Positions 35,740 through 44,862 are shown, counted from the stretch's first letter. The stretch is 64,000 nt of DNA from Rhizobiales bacterium IMCC20636 (GCA_016865015.1 CP018226.1:2821001-2885000); one strand, 5' to 3'. Translations and numbers: made by a program. The notes: generated from the sequence alone by a model not told the origin.

Positions 35740-36450
35740 ATGAGCACCAGCATTTTCCCAGACCGTAAACTGATGGCAGAAATGACTGCCAGAATGCTGT
35801 TGGAGATTGATGCTGTCCATTTCCGGACAGACAAGCCCTTCATGTTCACATCCGGTCTTGCCAGCCCAGTCTATATCGATTGCCGGAAGCTGATTTCCTA
35901 TCCCCGCATTCGCAACACGCTGATGGATTTTGCTGCCGGTGTGGTGATGCGCGACATCGGGTTTGAACAGATTGACAGTGTGACTGGCGGTGAAACTGCT
36001 GGCATCCCCTTTGCAGCCTGGCTGGCTGAAAAACTGAATCTACCGATGCATTACGTCCGCAAGAAACCCAAGGGGTTTGGCCGCGATGCACAAATCGAAG
36101 GTAACTCGATTGACGGCAAGAGGGTTCTGCTGGTGGAAGACCTGACAACTGATGGCGGCAGCAAGATCAAATTCTGCGAGGCCATCCGGCATGCTGGCGG
36201 AGAAATTTCCGATACGGTCGTTGTGTTCTACTACGACATTTTTCCTGAAGCGCGGGAGAATCTCGAAAAGATTGGCTTGAAGCTGCACTACCTCGCCACC
36301 TGGCGCGATGTTCTGGATGTCTGCAAGACCCAAAAATATTTTGATCCGGAAACTTTGAAACAAGTTGAGAGTTTTCTGGACGATCCCCTGACTTGGTCTG
36401 GTGCCAATGGCGGTGCCACCGAAATTTCCGGCTTGAGTAAAAAGGAATGA
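35740..36450 (+). CDS. pyrE: Orotate phosphoribosyltransferase
   Basis: A 236-residue type I phosphoribosyltransferase. [18 protein letters not shown] is the orotate-binding region, [17 protein letters not shown] the flexible catalytic loop, and [14 protein letters not shown] the PRPP motif. It makes OMP from orotate and PRPP. Placed 29 bases after pyrC, it gives imported orotate a salvage route in parallel with the degradative enzymes upstream. Confidence 0.95.
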   Translation: MSTSIFPDRKLMAEMTARMLLEIDAVHFRTDKPFMFTSGLASPVYIDCRKLISYPRIRNTLMDFAAGVVMRDIGFEQIDSVTGGETAGIPFAAWLAEKLNLPMHYVRKKPKGFGRDAQIEGNSIDGKRVLLVEDLTTDGGSKIKFCEAIRHAGGEISDTVVVFYYDIFPEARENLEKIGLKLHYLATWRDVLDVCKTQKYFDPETLKQVESFLDDPLTWSGANGGATEISGLSKKE

Positions 36451-36454
36451 TTCC

Positions 36455-36793
36455 ATGCGTATGACTGAGCTTCTGAAAATCATTGAAGACAATGGCAAAG
36501 GTGTGCGTGCCTATTCGGAATGTGGCCAAGCAGCGCGCGAATGCATCAAAACCCAGCCGAACCAGGCTGTTTCCTACTATCTGCTCAGCATAGCGGCAGA
36601 CAGGTTTGTCGACACCTATGATGATCAGCCCCTGCTCAGCCAGGGTGCTGAAGATGTCTTCCAGAGTTTCAAGAGCTATGTGGACCAACTGGCTGCCACC
36701 GAGCAGGAAAGCGATGCTGCAAAAAAGCTTCAGGTCCTGAACCAGGTTGCCACTGAAATCGCAGAAGACAAATTTCTGCGACCCGCTGAGTAG
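36455..36793 (+). CDS. Conserved-looking small protein of unknown function, last gene of the pyr operon
   Basis: A 112-residue soluble, acidic, mainly helical protein (ELLKIIEDNGKGVRAYSECGQAARECIKTQ at the N-terminus, EQESDAAKKLQVLNQVATEIAEDKFL at the C-terminus). I do not recognise a domain. It starts five bases after pyrE with AAGGA upstream, and codon use resembles its neighbours, so it looks real. Two ATGs (36455, 36461) are possible starts. A regulatory or accessory role to PyrE is possible but unsupported. Confidence 0.72.
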   Translation: MRMTELLKIIEDNGKGVRAYSECGQAARECIKTQPNQAVSYYLLSIAADRFVDTYDDQPLLSQGAEDVFQSFKSYVDQLAATEQESDAAKKLQVLNQVATEIAEDKFLRPAE

Positions 36794-37411
36794 ATAAATT
36801 CGGTAACCGGCGGATTGTGTCCTGATCTGTCAGAAAAGGGCGCGGTCTGGAAAGCGCTCAACAGATGCCGGGTGAATATCCGGCAAGTCGGCTAACGCTG
36901 TGGGTGGCTTGTTCTAAATCACCGAAGGCCTGATTTTCCCGCTCGCTGGACATCGGTACAGCCCACTTGTGGTGTAAATACCACCACATGAACTGCGCCT
37001 TGCCTGTACACGTGCAAATTCGGTCAACCAATTCCGTATAAACAGGAATTGTTTCAGGACCTGTCTTCAGGCAGCAACCTGCCCCCCTTCAGATCAATCG
37101 TGCAGCAAGCGACGATGGTCGCATGCGAGCAACATTGCACCACTCCTCAAATCTGTTCTTCTGCTCCCTGACGAAGCTCATGGATCCGCTCGACGTGCCA
37201 TCTCGCCTCGCTCATTCCGGCCAGTTACGCGGGCGCTCTCTCCCTGTGGCAGTCGCAAATTTCACTGATCAGGTGGCAAAAGCACTAACCGCACGGTTTC
37301 CTTATCGACCACGGGATCCGATTGCAAAATCGATTTACAAGTGAAATCGTTTCATATATGAAACATTTAGAGCTTCAAAATTAATGAGGCCTTTGGGGAG
37401 GGACTGCAAAT
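36794..37411. other. Long intergenic region before the second sugar ABC operon
   Basis: About 620 bases. The only strong element is the palindrome at 37349-37364 near its end. A small inverted repeat GTGGT/ACCAC occurs at about 36970-36985. A 73-codon frame at 37123-37344 has no ribosome binding site or recognisable product and is not called. Confidence 0.5.
37349..37364. promoter_or_regulatory. Palindrome GTTTCATATATGAAAC, probable IclR operator
   Basis: A perfect 16-bp palindrome 48 bases before the ABC ATPase start. GAAAC/GTTTC arms are like those bound by KdgR and other IclR-family regulators, and an IclR gene follows this operon. The assignment is by motif resemblance and proximity. Confidence 0.6.
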
Positions 37412-38962
37412 ATGCAGATCCAGGAGGAACGGCTCAGCGACACTTCGTTGGGCAGCAGCAAAATTGCATTGGAACTGAAAGGCATCGGCAAGTCATTTGC
37501 CGATATCTCGGTTCTGCGCAACGTGGACCTGATGATCAATGGTGGAGAAATCCACACATTGATGGGCGAAAATGGCGCGGGGAAATCCACCCTGGTCAAA
37601 ATCATCAGCGGCGTGAATTCTCCCAGCACGGGTTCCATGACAATTGATGGCGTCCCTGTGCGTTTTGAAACACCCCGCGATGCTGAGCATCAGGGCATTG
37701 CCATCATGCATCAGGAACTCAGTCTCATTCCCGAAATGACAGTCGCGGAAAATGTCATGCTGGGGCATGAGCCTCTGATTGGTGGCCTGATCGTGAATCG
37801 TGCCCGCATGCGGGAAAAAGCCAGAGAAGCACTGGCGCGATTTGGATTCACCATCGACATCGACACGCCGGTCAAACAATTGCGGGTCGGAGAACAGCAA
37901 CTGATAGAAATTGCACGCGCCCTGTTGATGGATGCGCGTCTGCTAATCATGGATGAACCAACCTCTGCCCTCTCCCAGACCGAGGCTGACATCTTGATGG
38001 AAGTGATCCGCGATCTGGCCCTGAATGGTGTTGCGGTCTTGTATATTTCGCATCGCATGGATGAGGTGTTTGAAATTTCCGACCGAATTACAGTTCTGCG
38101 GGATGGCGATTTTTTAGGAACCGTACTGGCAAGCGATACAACGCCGACAGATGTCATTGAACTGATGGTTGGTCGCAGAATTGAAGTTGTGCGCATTGAG
38201 CGCAAGACAAAGCCGTCGCAAACCAAAATTCTGGAAGTCGAAAACCTGTGCGTTTCCGCTGCGGGGCGCCCTCTTTTGGATGACGTCTCCTTCACCTTGC
38301 ACAAGGGCGAAATACTGGGTGTGGGCGGTCTGTTGGGCGCAGGTCGCACAGAACTTCTGGAAACCTTGTTTGGTGCCAGAGACGGCAATCATTCCGGCAG
38401 GATGGTGCTGGAAGGTGAAGAAGTTGAGTTGCGCAGTCCGGTCGATGCCGTCGATCATGGCATTGCGCTCATCACCGAAGATCGCAAGGCAACCGGCCTG
38501 ATCCTCAACCACAGCATTGCAGACAATGTGATTTTGCCACTTCTACCCCGCACGACCAGATTTGGCCTGCGCTCAGAGCAGCGCAAGCAGGATGAAGCCT
38601 TGGCGGTGATTGAAAAACTCAGTGTGACGGCGCGCGGCCCTGACCACCCTGTCGGGCAATTGAGTGGTGGCAATCAGCAGAAAATCGTATTGGGAAAATG
38701 GCTCGCCACGTCGCCCAGAATCCTGCTTCTGGATGAACCGACCAGGGGTATCGACATTGGTGCCAAGGATGAAATCTATACCCTGATCGGCAAACTTGCT
38801 GACGATGGTATTTCGATCATTCTCGCCAGTTCGGAGATTCCAGAGTTTTTGGCGGTTTGTGACCGGGTCATGGTGCTTTGCGAGGGCCGGGTCACCGGAA
38901 CTCTGGAAGGTGACGAGATGAGCTATGACGGCATCAAGCATCTGGCGATGCAATTTTCATAA
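37412..38962 (+). CDS. Ribose-type sugar ABC transporter, tandem ATP-binding protein
   Basis: A 516-residue RbsA-type ATPase. First half: Walker A GENGAGKST, signature LRVGEQQLIEIARAL, Walker B LIMDEPTSAL. Second half: degenerate GLLGAGRTE, signature LSGGNQQKIVLGKWL and LLLDEPTRGID. A 25-residue N-terminal extension precedes the first domain. It is the first gene of the ATPase-permease-binding protein operon following an IclR-type palindrome, with GGGAGG upstream of its ATG. It is not closely similar to the ATPase at 10679. Confidence 0.92.
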   Translation: MQIQEERLSDTSLGSSKIALELKGIGKSFADISVLRNVDLMINGGEIHTLMGENGAGKSTLVKIISGVNSPSTGSMTIDGVPVRFETPRDAEHQGIAIMHQELSLIPEMTVAENVMLGHEPLIGGLIVNRARMREKAREALARFGFTIDIDTPVKQLRVGEQQLIEIARALLMDARLLIMDEPTSALSQTEADILMEVIRDLALNGVAVLYISHRMDEVFEISDRITVLRDGDFLGTVLASDTTPTDVIELMVGRRIEVVRIERKTKPSQTKILEVENLCVSAAGRPLLDDVSFTLHKGEILGVGGLLGAGRTELLETLFGARDGNHSGRMVLEGEEVELRSPVDAVDHGIALITEDRKATGLILNHSIADNVILPLLPRTTRFGLRSEQRKQDEALAVIEKLSVTARGPDHPVGQLSGGNQQKIVLGKWLATSPRILLLDEPTRGIDIGAKDEIYTLIGKLADDGISIILASSEIPEFLAVCDRVMVLCEGRVTGTLEGDEMSYDGIKHLAMQFS

Positions 38963-38974
38963 ACAGACAGACTT

Positions 38975-39008
38975 AGAGCCTTTCACCATTATACGGAAAC
39001 GGCTCTAG
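38975..39008. repeat. Intergenic inverted repeat AGAGCC-GGCTCT, shared 13-mer with 29744-29756
   Basis: AGAGCCTTTC and GAAA-C-GGCTCT form an imperfect stem in the gap between the ATPase and permease genes. The 13-mer AGAGCCTTTCACC also occurs exactly in the dctP-dctQ gap. It may be a fragment of a dispersed intergenic repeat; copy number elsewhere is unknown. Confidence 0.5.
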
Positions 39009-39031
39009 ATGGACCACACAGGAAAATTAAA

Positions 39032-40321
39032 ATGAAAGCGAAGTCCCTGGCAACGCCGCAAGGTATGACCGGAAAACCGGCTACTGCTATCCTGCTGTCT
39101 CTGGTCGCTAAGACAAAACTGTATTGGGGGCTGGCGGCGCTGATTGTGTTTGGCGTTCTGACGTCGCCTCTGTCCTCCAAAGGCAATAATATTTTCCTCT
39201 CGATCGGCAATCTCACCGATGTATTGAGGCAGGTTTCCGTCACCGGAATCGTCGCCGTTGGCATGACATTAGTGATCTTTATTGCCGGAATTGATCTGTC
39301 TGTCGGGTCGATCCTGGCATTGGGGACAGTCATTTGTGCGATGTTGCTGACTCAGGAAGGCTGGACCGCGGCGAGTTATTTTGGTGTTCCGGCCACAGGC
39401 GCGGTGCTGTTCATTATTGTATTCGGAACAGTCGCCTTCATTCGCAACAATCTTTCCGCTCGGAAGACCGCCACCAACCCGCAAAAAGGCTTCCAGAAAC
39501 ATATTGTACCACTCGTTTTTGCCACCATTGTCGCAATGGCTGCGATGGTTTGGCTTGGCAGTCAGGTTCATGGCAAATTTGGTGTGCTGGCGGTGCTTCT
39601 GGCAGTTCCCTGTATTGGCGCCGTCATGGGTGGATTGAATGGTTCATTGATCGTACATGGCCGTTTACAGCCCTTTATCGTAACACTGGCCATGATGGTC
39701 GGCGCACTCGGGCTTGCCCGCGTGATCGCGGGGCAAGACACTGCCGTTTATCCTGTCTATACCGGCAGCAATGCAGCTGAATCATTCGAGGTGTTGCGCA
39801 GCCTGTTTCTCGGTGTGATTCCGGTACCGGGGCTGTTTTTTCTCGGCGTCTTCGTGATTGCCTATCTGACCGCCCGATTTACTACCTATGGCAGTTATCT
39901 ACTGGCCATTGGCGGCAATGAAGAGGCCGCCCGCCTTGCGGGCATCAATGTCAATCGCGCCAAGATCACGACCTATGCGATCGCCGGTGCTTTATCGGCA
40001 TTTGCGGGCATTCTCTATGTGGCTCAATTCCGTCAGGGCAAGCCGGATGCCGGTATGGGTCTGGAACTGGACGCGATTGCGGCGGTTGTCATTGGCGGCA
40101 CCAGTCTTATGGGCGGCCGTGGTTCCATTATCGGCACACTTGTGGGGGTGCTGATATTCGGCTTCCTCAGCAATATTTTGCAGCTCAACAATATCGACAG
40201 CAATTCCCAGCTCATCCTGAAAGGCATGATCATCATCGTTGCGGTGCTCATTCAGGAGGGTCGGCTGGAACAGGTCTCTTTGGTCGTCAGGCAAATGCTC
40301 AGACCAAAAAGAAATCTCTAA
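39032..40321 (+). CDS. Ribose-type sugar ABC transporter, permease
   Basis: A 429-residue RbsC-family permease, longer than the usual 320-350. Extra length comes from an N-terminal tail and an inserted cytoplasmic loop (NNLSARKTATNPQKGFQKH, near residue 140-160), as seen in XylH-like permeases. Conserved motifs are GIVAVGMTLVIFIAGIDLSVGS and AIGGNEEAARLAGINVNRAKI. It lies 69 bases after the ATPase, across a short inverted repeat. Confidence 0.9.
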   Translation: MKAKSLATPQGMTGKPATAILLSLVAKTKLYWGLAALIVFGVLTSPLSSKGNNIFLSIGNLTDVLRQVSVTGIVAVGMTLVIFIAGIDLSVGSILALGTVICAMLLTQEGWTAASYFGVPATGAVLFIIVFGTVAFIRNNLSARKTATNPQKGFQKHIVPLVFATIVAMAAMVWLGSQVHGKFGVLAVLLAVPCIGAVMGGLNGSLIVHGRLQPFIVTLAMMVGALGLARVIAGQDTAVYPVYTGSNAAESFEVLRSLFLGVIPVPGLFFLGVFVIAYLTARFTTYGSYLLAIGGNEEAARLAGINVNRAKITTYAIAGALSAFAGILYVAQFRQGKPDAGMGLELDAIAAVVIGGTSLMGGRGSIIGTLVGVLIFGFLSNILQLNNIDSNSQLILKGMIIIVAVLIQEGRLEQVSLVVRQMLRPKRNL

Positions 40322-40404
40322 CCCCGAAAATCTTGGAGGATCACAGGGTTAGAGATATCGCAAAGGGGCACATTGGGTGCCTCCTCAGGACAAGGGAGAA
40401 TATT

Positions 40405-41373
40405 ATGAACAGAAGGTCTTTTAGCAAGTGGCTTTTGGCTTTCACCTCAACCACCCTTCTGGTTACCGCCGGGGGAACAGGTGCTCTACAGGCAGCGGAC
40501 AAATATGTCATCGGCTTTTCACAGGTTACCACAGTCGAACCTTGGCGGGTTCAGTTCAACAAGGATTTGCGGGCAGAAGCTGCTCTGCATGACAATGTTG
40601 AATTGATCATTTCTGATGCCAACGACCGCACCGAAAAGCAGGTTGCGGATGTTGAAAACTTTATCCGCCAGGAAGTGGATGCGCTTCTGATTTCACCAAA
40701 GGAAGCAGCGGGCCTCACAGGCGTCGTCGAGCAAGCCACAGATGCCGGTATTCCGGTCTTTGTTCTTGACCGTAACGTCGAGACCGACAAATTCGTTCAG
40801 TGGGTTGGCGGAAACAACGCCCTGATCGGTGTTGCTGCTGGCAAGTTTGCCCTCGAAGCGTTGGGCGGCAAAGGCAATGCAAAAGGAAAAATTGTCGAGA
40901 TCTGGGGTGGTCTTGGCATCACAGCAACGTTTGAACGTTCCGAAGGCTTCCATGATGCCTTTGAAGGTGAAGATGGTGTTGAATTCCTGCTGGACCAACA
41001 ATCCGGCGACTGGAAGCAGGATCAGGCATATGACATCATGTCGACTGCCCTGCGCAATTTCGAAGACATCACCATGGTCTATGGGCACAATGATCCAATG
41101 GCCTATGGGGCATATCTGGCCGCCAAGGATGCCGGACGTGAAAAGGATATCATCTTCATCGGCGTGGATGGTCTTCCTGATGAAGGCGTGATGTGGGTTC
41201 ATAAAGGTGAATTGTCTGCTACCTTCCTGTATCCAACACCTGGTGCGGAAGGCCTGCGTCAGGCTTTGAAATATCTTGCTGGCGAAAAAGTTGAAAAATC
41301 CATTGTTCTGGATACAGAGGCAATAACCTCTGAAAACGCTGAAGAAATCCTCAAACGCAATGGATTGCTTTAA
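40405..41373 (+). CDS. Ribose-type sugar ABC transporter, substrate-binding protein
   Basis: A 322-residue type I binding protein. Twin-Arg-like start MNRRSFSKWLLAFTSTTLL leads to a cleavage region ALQAAD. The mature protein has YVIGFSQVTTVEPWRVQFNKDL, EVDALLISPKEAAGLTGVV and VFVLDRNVETDKF, the standard RbsB pattern. The Arg in EPWRVQ and Arg in DRN usually hold sugar hydroxyls. The ATG at 40405 follows AAGGGAG; an upstream ATG at 40333 does not. Followed by a strong terminator. The ligand may be a sugar acid precursor given the enzymes downstream. Confidence 0.9.
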   Translation: MNRRSFSKWLLAFTSTTLLVTAGGTGALQAADKYVIGFSQVTTVEPWRVQFNKDLRAEAALHDNVELIISDANDRTEKQVADVENFIRQEVDALLISPKEAAGLTGVVEQATDAGIPVFVLDRNVETDKFVQWVGGNNALIGVAAGKFALEALGGKGNAKGKIVEIWGGLGITATFERSEGFHDAFEGEDGVEFLLDQQSGDWKQDQAYDIMSTALRNFEDITMVYGHNDPMAYGAYLAAKDAGREKDIIFIGVDGLPDEGVMWVHKGELSATFLYPTPGAEGLRQALKYLAGEKVEKSIVLDTEAITSENAEEILKRNGLL

Positions 41374-41424
41374 GAAGTAACCGGATAAAAACAGAATTGT
41401 GACTATTCTGTTTAATCACGATGT

Positions 41425-41457
41425 GCGGAGGCAGCATTGCTGCCCCCGCCTTTTTTT
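41425..41457 (+). terminator. Rho-independent terminator after the sugar ABC operon
   Basis: GCGG-A-GGCAGC, loop ATT, then GCTGCC-C-CCGC followed by seven T. It ends the ABC operon and lies upstream of iclR, showing that the frame open from 41421 is not the iclR start. Confidence 0.93.
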
Positions 41458-41519
41458 CAAGGCCTGTACGGGCTGCCCCCGAACAGGCATTCTGTTCAAG
41501 CAAAAGAGCAACTCTCACT

Positions 41520-42326
41520 GTGTCTGACCAGCAATCCAAATTGCAGAAATACTCGGCCCCGGCGCTGGAAAAGGGTCTGGATATCATCGAGTTTCTTTCG
41601 CTCACGGATTCGGCCCCTTCCCTGTCTCAACTGGCAGCTGGCATTGGGCGCTCCAAGAGTGAAATCTTCCGCATGATGATTGTGCTGGAGGAACGCGGTT
41701 ACATACGCCGCGCGCAGGGTGATCAATTCGTTCTATCCGATCGTCTCAGCATTCTGGGCGCTGAACGCCCGCTCAACAACAAGCTTGCAGATCTCGCGAC
41801 GCCCGTCCTGCTGGAGCTATCAGACAAGACCCGCTATTCGTGCCACCTTTCTGTTCTGAAAGGGAAGAATTCCATTGTTGTGGCCCATGCCACTCTTGCA
41901 ACCAGCTACGGATTATCTGTTCAAATCGGCCACACGTCCCCGGTCATGAATACTTCGGCAGGTGCCTGTTTTCTTGCATTTCTGCCAATGAAAGACCGTC
42001 TCAAATTCATATCCTATTTCGGCGACCCGGATTATCGCAACCGTACGGAGTTTGCTGAAGAAATCGACAGATGCCAGTCAGACCATCTGGCTTCCATGGC
42101 AAGTCTGGAATCCGATTCAATCTGTGAATTGTCGTCCCCTGTGCTGCATGCATCGCAAAGAGGCACGGTCGCAGTGATGACGATCCCCTATATGAACACC
42201 GGCAAGTCGGAAGAAATTCGAGAGAATATTAGCCAGGAGCTTGTAGCTGCAACCCGTCTGTTGCGGGACAAGATCAGCATTACGATGCCAAATCTTGTTC
42301 TCCCACTCCCAGATCCTGCCGATTGA
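41520..42326 (+). CDS. IclR family transcriptional regulator
   Basis: A 268-residue protein with an N-terminal winged helix (ALEKGLDIIEFLSLTDSAPSLSQLAAGIG then RSKSEIFRMMIVLEERGYI) and a C-terminal GAF-like effector domain (CHLSVLKGKNSIVVAHA). The chosen start is GTG 41520; the ATG at 41421 overlaps the terminator stem. The ribosome binding site is weak, so the exact start is uncertain. It probably binds the palindrome at 37349 and controls the sugar ABC operon and maybe the sugar-acid genes that follow. Confidence 0.87.
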   Translation: MSDQQSKLQKYSAPALEKGLDIIEFLSLTDSAPSLSQLAAGIGRSKSEIFRMMIVLEERGYIRRAQGDQFVLSDRLSILGAERPLNNKLADLATPVLLELSDKTRYSCHLSVLKGKNSIVVAHATLATSYGLSVQIGHTSPVMNTSAGACFLAFLPMKDRLKFISYFGDPDYRNRTEFAEEIDRCQSDHLASMASLESDSICELSSPVLHASQRGTVAVMTIPYMNTGKSEEIRENISQELVAATRLLRDKISITMPNLVLPLPDPAD

Positions 42327-42442
42327 TAGCCTTCCGGCTTGATTACGTAGGACATTTTTCAGAAAGGCATATTAGACTGTGCGGAACAGGTGTGTTTCCA
42401 AAATACACTGGTCTTTTGATGTGACTGCACTGGGGTAAGAAA

Positions 42443-42904
42443 TTGTCGACGATCTTTATCTTGAACGGACCGAACCTGAATCTGCTGGGAAAACGCCAGC
42501 CTGAAATCTATGGCGATCAAATGCTTGCGGATGTCGAAGCTGATTGCCGGTCTGTCGCCTTAGAATTTGGGGTCGACATTCGGTTTCACCAGTCCAACCG
42601 TGAATATGAATTGATTGACTGGATCCACGAAGCGCGAGAGAGCGGCGCGGCGATTCTCATCAATGCAGGCGCGTTTACCCATACCAGCATCGCCATTCTG
42701 GACGCATTGAATACGTTTGATGGTCCGGTCATGGAGGTGCATATAAGCAATGTGTACAAGCGTGAAGCGTTTCGCCACCATTCCTACATTTCACAGCGAG
42801 CAGATGGTGTGATTGCCGGCATGGGCGTGCAAGGCTATCAATTGGCTTTGCGTCGAGCCATTGCCCTGCTGCAGGATGGCTCTATAGATGTGCGGGTCGG
42901 CTGA
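42443..42904 (+). CDS. aroQ: Type II 3-dehydroquinate dehydratase
   Basis: A 153-residue flavodoxin-fold dehydratase. [21 protein letters not shown] carries the catalytic Arg and the lid Tyr, [17 protein letters not shown] the active-site Asn, and VEVHISN-type segment ([21 protein letters not shown]) the catalytic His. It converts 3-dehydroquinate to 3-dehydroshikimate. Start is TTG at 42443. Its location behind an IclR regulator in a sugar cluster, away from other aromatic-pathway genes, suggests a catabolic (quinate-like) or duplicate copy. Confidence 0.92.
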   Translation: MSTIFILNGPNLNLLGKRQPEIYGDQMLADVEADCRSVALEFGVDIRFHQSNREYELIDWIHEARESGAAILINAGAFTHTSIAILDALNTFDGPVMEVHISNVYKREAFRHHSYISQRADGVIAGMGVQGYQLALRRAIALLQDGSIDVRVG

Positions 42905-43787
42905 CCTGTTTTTCGCGGAACCAGATTATCAGGCCAGCCAAAATAATGATTATCCCACCCGATAGCGTCCATTGGTCGGGCAGATGATCAAACAGCAGAA
43001 AACTGGCTGCTGTCAGATACAGAATGAACGTATAGCCAAACGGAGTCAGGGTGCTTGCAGGCGCAAAACGATGCGCAATTGTCAGCATCTGATGGCCGAG
43101 CCAGCCGAATATACCAATCACAAGCATGATGGCCCAATCCACTGAATTTGAAGGATTCTGCCAGACAAAAACAGCGAATGGCAGCAACGCGACAGTTCCC
43201 ACAAATCCTGAATAGAATTGCAGCGTATCAACCGCCACAACGCCCGCCAGCTTTCGCGTCAAAATCGAATAGAGCGCGAAACAGAAAGCTGAAGACAGCG
43301 ACAGGAATACGGCCCAGTGAAAACTGGCATCAAATGGGCGAATGGCGATCAAAATGCCAATGAACCCGATCATGATTGCGCTCCAGCGCCAGATCCCTAC
43401 GCGCTCACCCAGTAACGGCCAGGATAGGGCACAGATAATGATCGGTGCAGAAAACAATATTGTCGATGTGAGAGTCAGCGGCAGATAGGCAACCGCGCTA
43501 AAATTCAAAATGGTCGAGCCCATCAATAAAAAGGCACGTAACAAGACCAGCAGCATCCGATCGCTTGAAAAACGACTGACACTGATACCGCCCTTTCCAA
43601 TCATGAACAGCGAGATCAGGAAGTGGCCCAAATAACGCATGAATGACAATTGCAGGGCAGAAAGCCCTGCAAGAGCCAACCATTTGGCACTGACATCAAT
43701 AAAAGCGAAAAACAGATAGGCGCCCAGCATCAACAAGATGCCATTCATCACCCGGTCTTCATTTGCCTTTATGGTCAGGCCCGGCAT
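42882..43787 (-). CDS. EamA/DMT family transporter
   Basis: A 301-residue permease with ten predicted helices in two EamA repeats ([17 protein letters not shown] in the first; [16 protein letters not shown] in the second). DMT proteins usually export amino acids or metabolites, or import sugars and nucleotide sugars. The start ATG 43787 has AGGGG upstream; the ATG at 43748 is an alternative. It overlaps the convergent aroQ gene end by 23 bases and is co-directional with the dehydrogenase before it. Confidence 0.87.
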   Translation of the reverse strand: MPGLTIKANEDRVMNGILLMLGAYLFFAFIDVSAKWLALAGLSALQLSFMRYLGHFLISLFMIGKGGISVSRFSSDRMLLVLLRAFLLMGSTILNFSAVAYLPLTLTSTILFSAPIIICALSWPLLGERVGIWRWSAIMIGFIGILIAIRPFDASFHWAVFLSLSSAFCFALYSILTRKLAGVVAVDTLQFYSGFVGTVALLPFAVFVWQNPSNSVDWAIMLVIGIFGWLGHQMLTIAHRFAPASTLTPFGYTFILYLTAASFLLFDHLPDQWTLSGGIIIILAGLIIWFREKQVSRPAHL

Positions 43788-43804
43788 CGCGCGCCCCTGA
43801 CTGT

Positions 43805-44704
43805 CTAACTTGAGCCATTCTCAGAATATTTCTGGGTCAGGAAATCCACCATCTCGCTGACCATCTTTTCGCCAAAGCCCGCTTCTACAGCACCCGACAG
43901 TGCCTCGCGAACAGATTTGGACATGATGGAATCCACATTCGCGTCAGATGCCATCTGACCGTAATAGCCGACATCCTTGTTGGCGTTCTTGATCGCAAAC
44001 TCCAATGCATGCGGGTTACCATCAACCGCGTAGGCTTTGACAAAATCCATCATGCCGGAATGATTGGGGCCCGCTGACATGACGGCATAGACCTGTTCAC
44101 GCGCAACGCCAGCCTTGTCAGCCATGGCAAAAGCTTCTGCCATCGCATTTGCAGTTGTCATGGCAAAGAAGTTGTTGATCAACTTGATCGTGTGACCGGA
44201 CCCCAATGCGCCGAGATGGAAAACATTCTCGCCAAGATCTTTCAGAACGGTTTCGACGCTGTCATAGGCTGCCTTGTCGCCGGAGCACATGATGTTCAGC
44301 GCTCCATCAAATGCATGAGCGGGTGTACGTCCCAAAGGTGCATCCAGATAGAAACCGCCCTTGGCTGCAACAGCTTCGCCAATCGCGCGCGTTGAGCTTG
44401 GCAAGGATGTTCCAAAATCAATCACGATGTCCTTGGGACTCAAGCCGGCTATGACCCCGTCATCACCATACATGCGCGATTCCACCGATGCTGATGTGTC
44501 CATGCACAGCATGATGATGTCACTGCGCTCGGCAACTTCGCGTGCGGTTTTGACTTCAACTGCGCCGCGCGCAACGGCTTTTTCCACATTCTCGCGAGAC
44601 CGGTTGGCAATGATCGTCAGCGGATAGGACAAATCAAGAAGGCGTTGGCACATGGCGGATCCCATAAGGCCAAGGCCAAGAAATCCGATGGTTGGTTTTG
44701 ACAT
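43805..44704 (-). CDS. NAD(P)-dependent beta-hydroxyacid dehydrogenase (LtnD/3-hydroxyisobutyrate dehydrogenase family)
   Basis: A 299-residue enzyme with Rossmann start IGFLGLGLMGSAMCQRL, the substrate-binding region DAPLGRTPAHAFDG (the family usually reads DAPVSGG, so this loop is unusual) and GSGHTIKLINNF with the catalytic Lys. Known members oxidise 3-hydroxyisobutyrate, tartronate semialdehyde, L-threonate or D-threonate. It sits between an EamA permease and a UxaA/GarD dehydratase, which favours a sugar acid. An 18-bp palindrome lies just upstream. Confidence 0.88.
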   Translation of the reverse strand: MSKPTIGFLGLGLMGSAMCQRLLDLSYPLTIIANRSRENVEKAVARGAVEVKTAREVAERSDIIMLCMDTSASVESRMYGDDGVIAGLSPKDIVIDFGTSLPSSTRAIGEAVAAKGGFYLDAPLGRTPAHAFDGALNIMCSGDKAAYDSVETVLKDLGENVFHLGALGSGHTIKLINNFFAMTTANAMAEAFAMADKAGVAREQVYAVMSAGPNHSGMMDFVKAYAVDGNPHALEFAIKNANKDVGYYGQMASDANVDSIMSKSVREALSGAVEAGFGEKMVSEMVDFLTQKYSENGSS

Positions 44705-44716
44705 TTTGTTCCTCTT

Positions 44717-44734
44717 ATCAAATACTTATTTGAT
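44717..44734. promoter_or_regulatory. Palindrome ATCAAATACTTATTTGAT upstream of the dehydrogenase gene
   Basis: Perfect 7-bp arms around ACTT, 13 bases before the start codon on the minus strand. The position suits a repressor site, but no cognate regulator is obvious and the motif was not found elsewhere in the window. Confidence 0.45.
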
Positions 44735-44862
44735 TGCGTTGATAGAATGAGTCTACACAAATCTTGCCGAAGGCTGCCAATCACTTGTCATCGAACAGCT
44801 GCTGCGAGACGCCAGGTCTGTGTTGGCGGAGTAGCTTTCAGCCGATTGATGTTGCAGCTGTT

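Noticed and set aside
31592-36450. The pyr genes as the normal de novo pyrimidine synthesis operon
   Set aside because: The TRAP transporter, M20 carbamoylase and class 1B PyrDK do not fit housekeeping synthesis in proteobacteria; kept only as the alternative in the findings.
37123-37344. 73-codon frame in the 620-base gap
   Set aside because: No ribosome binding site, unusual composition and no family resemblance; treated as noncoding.
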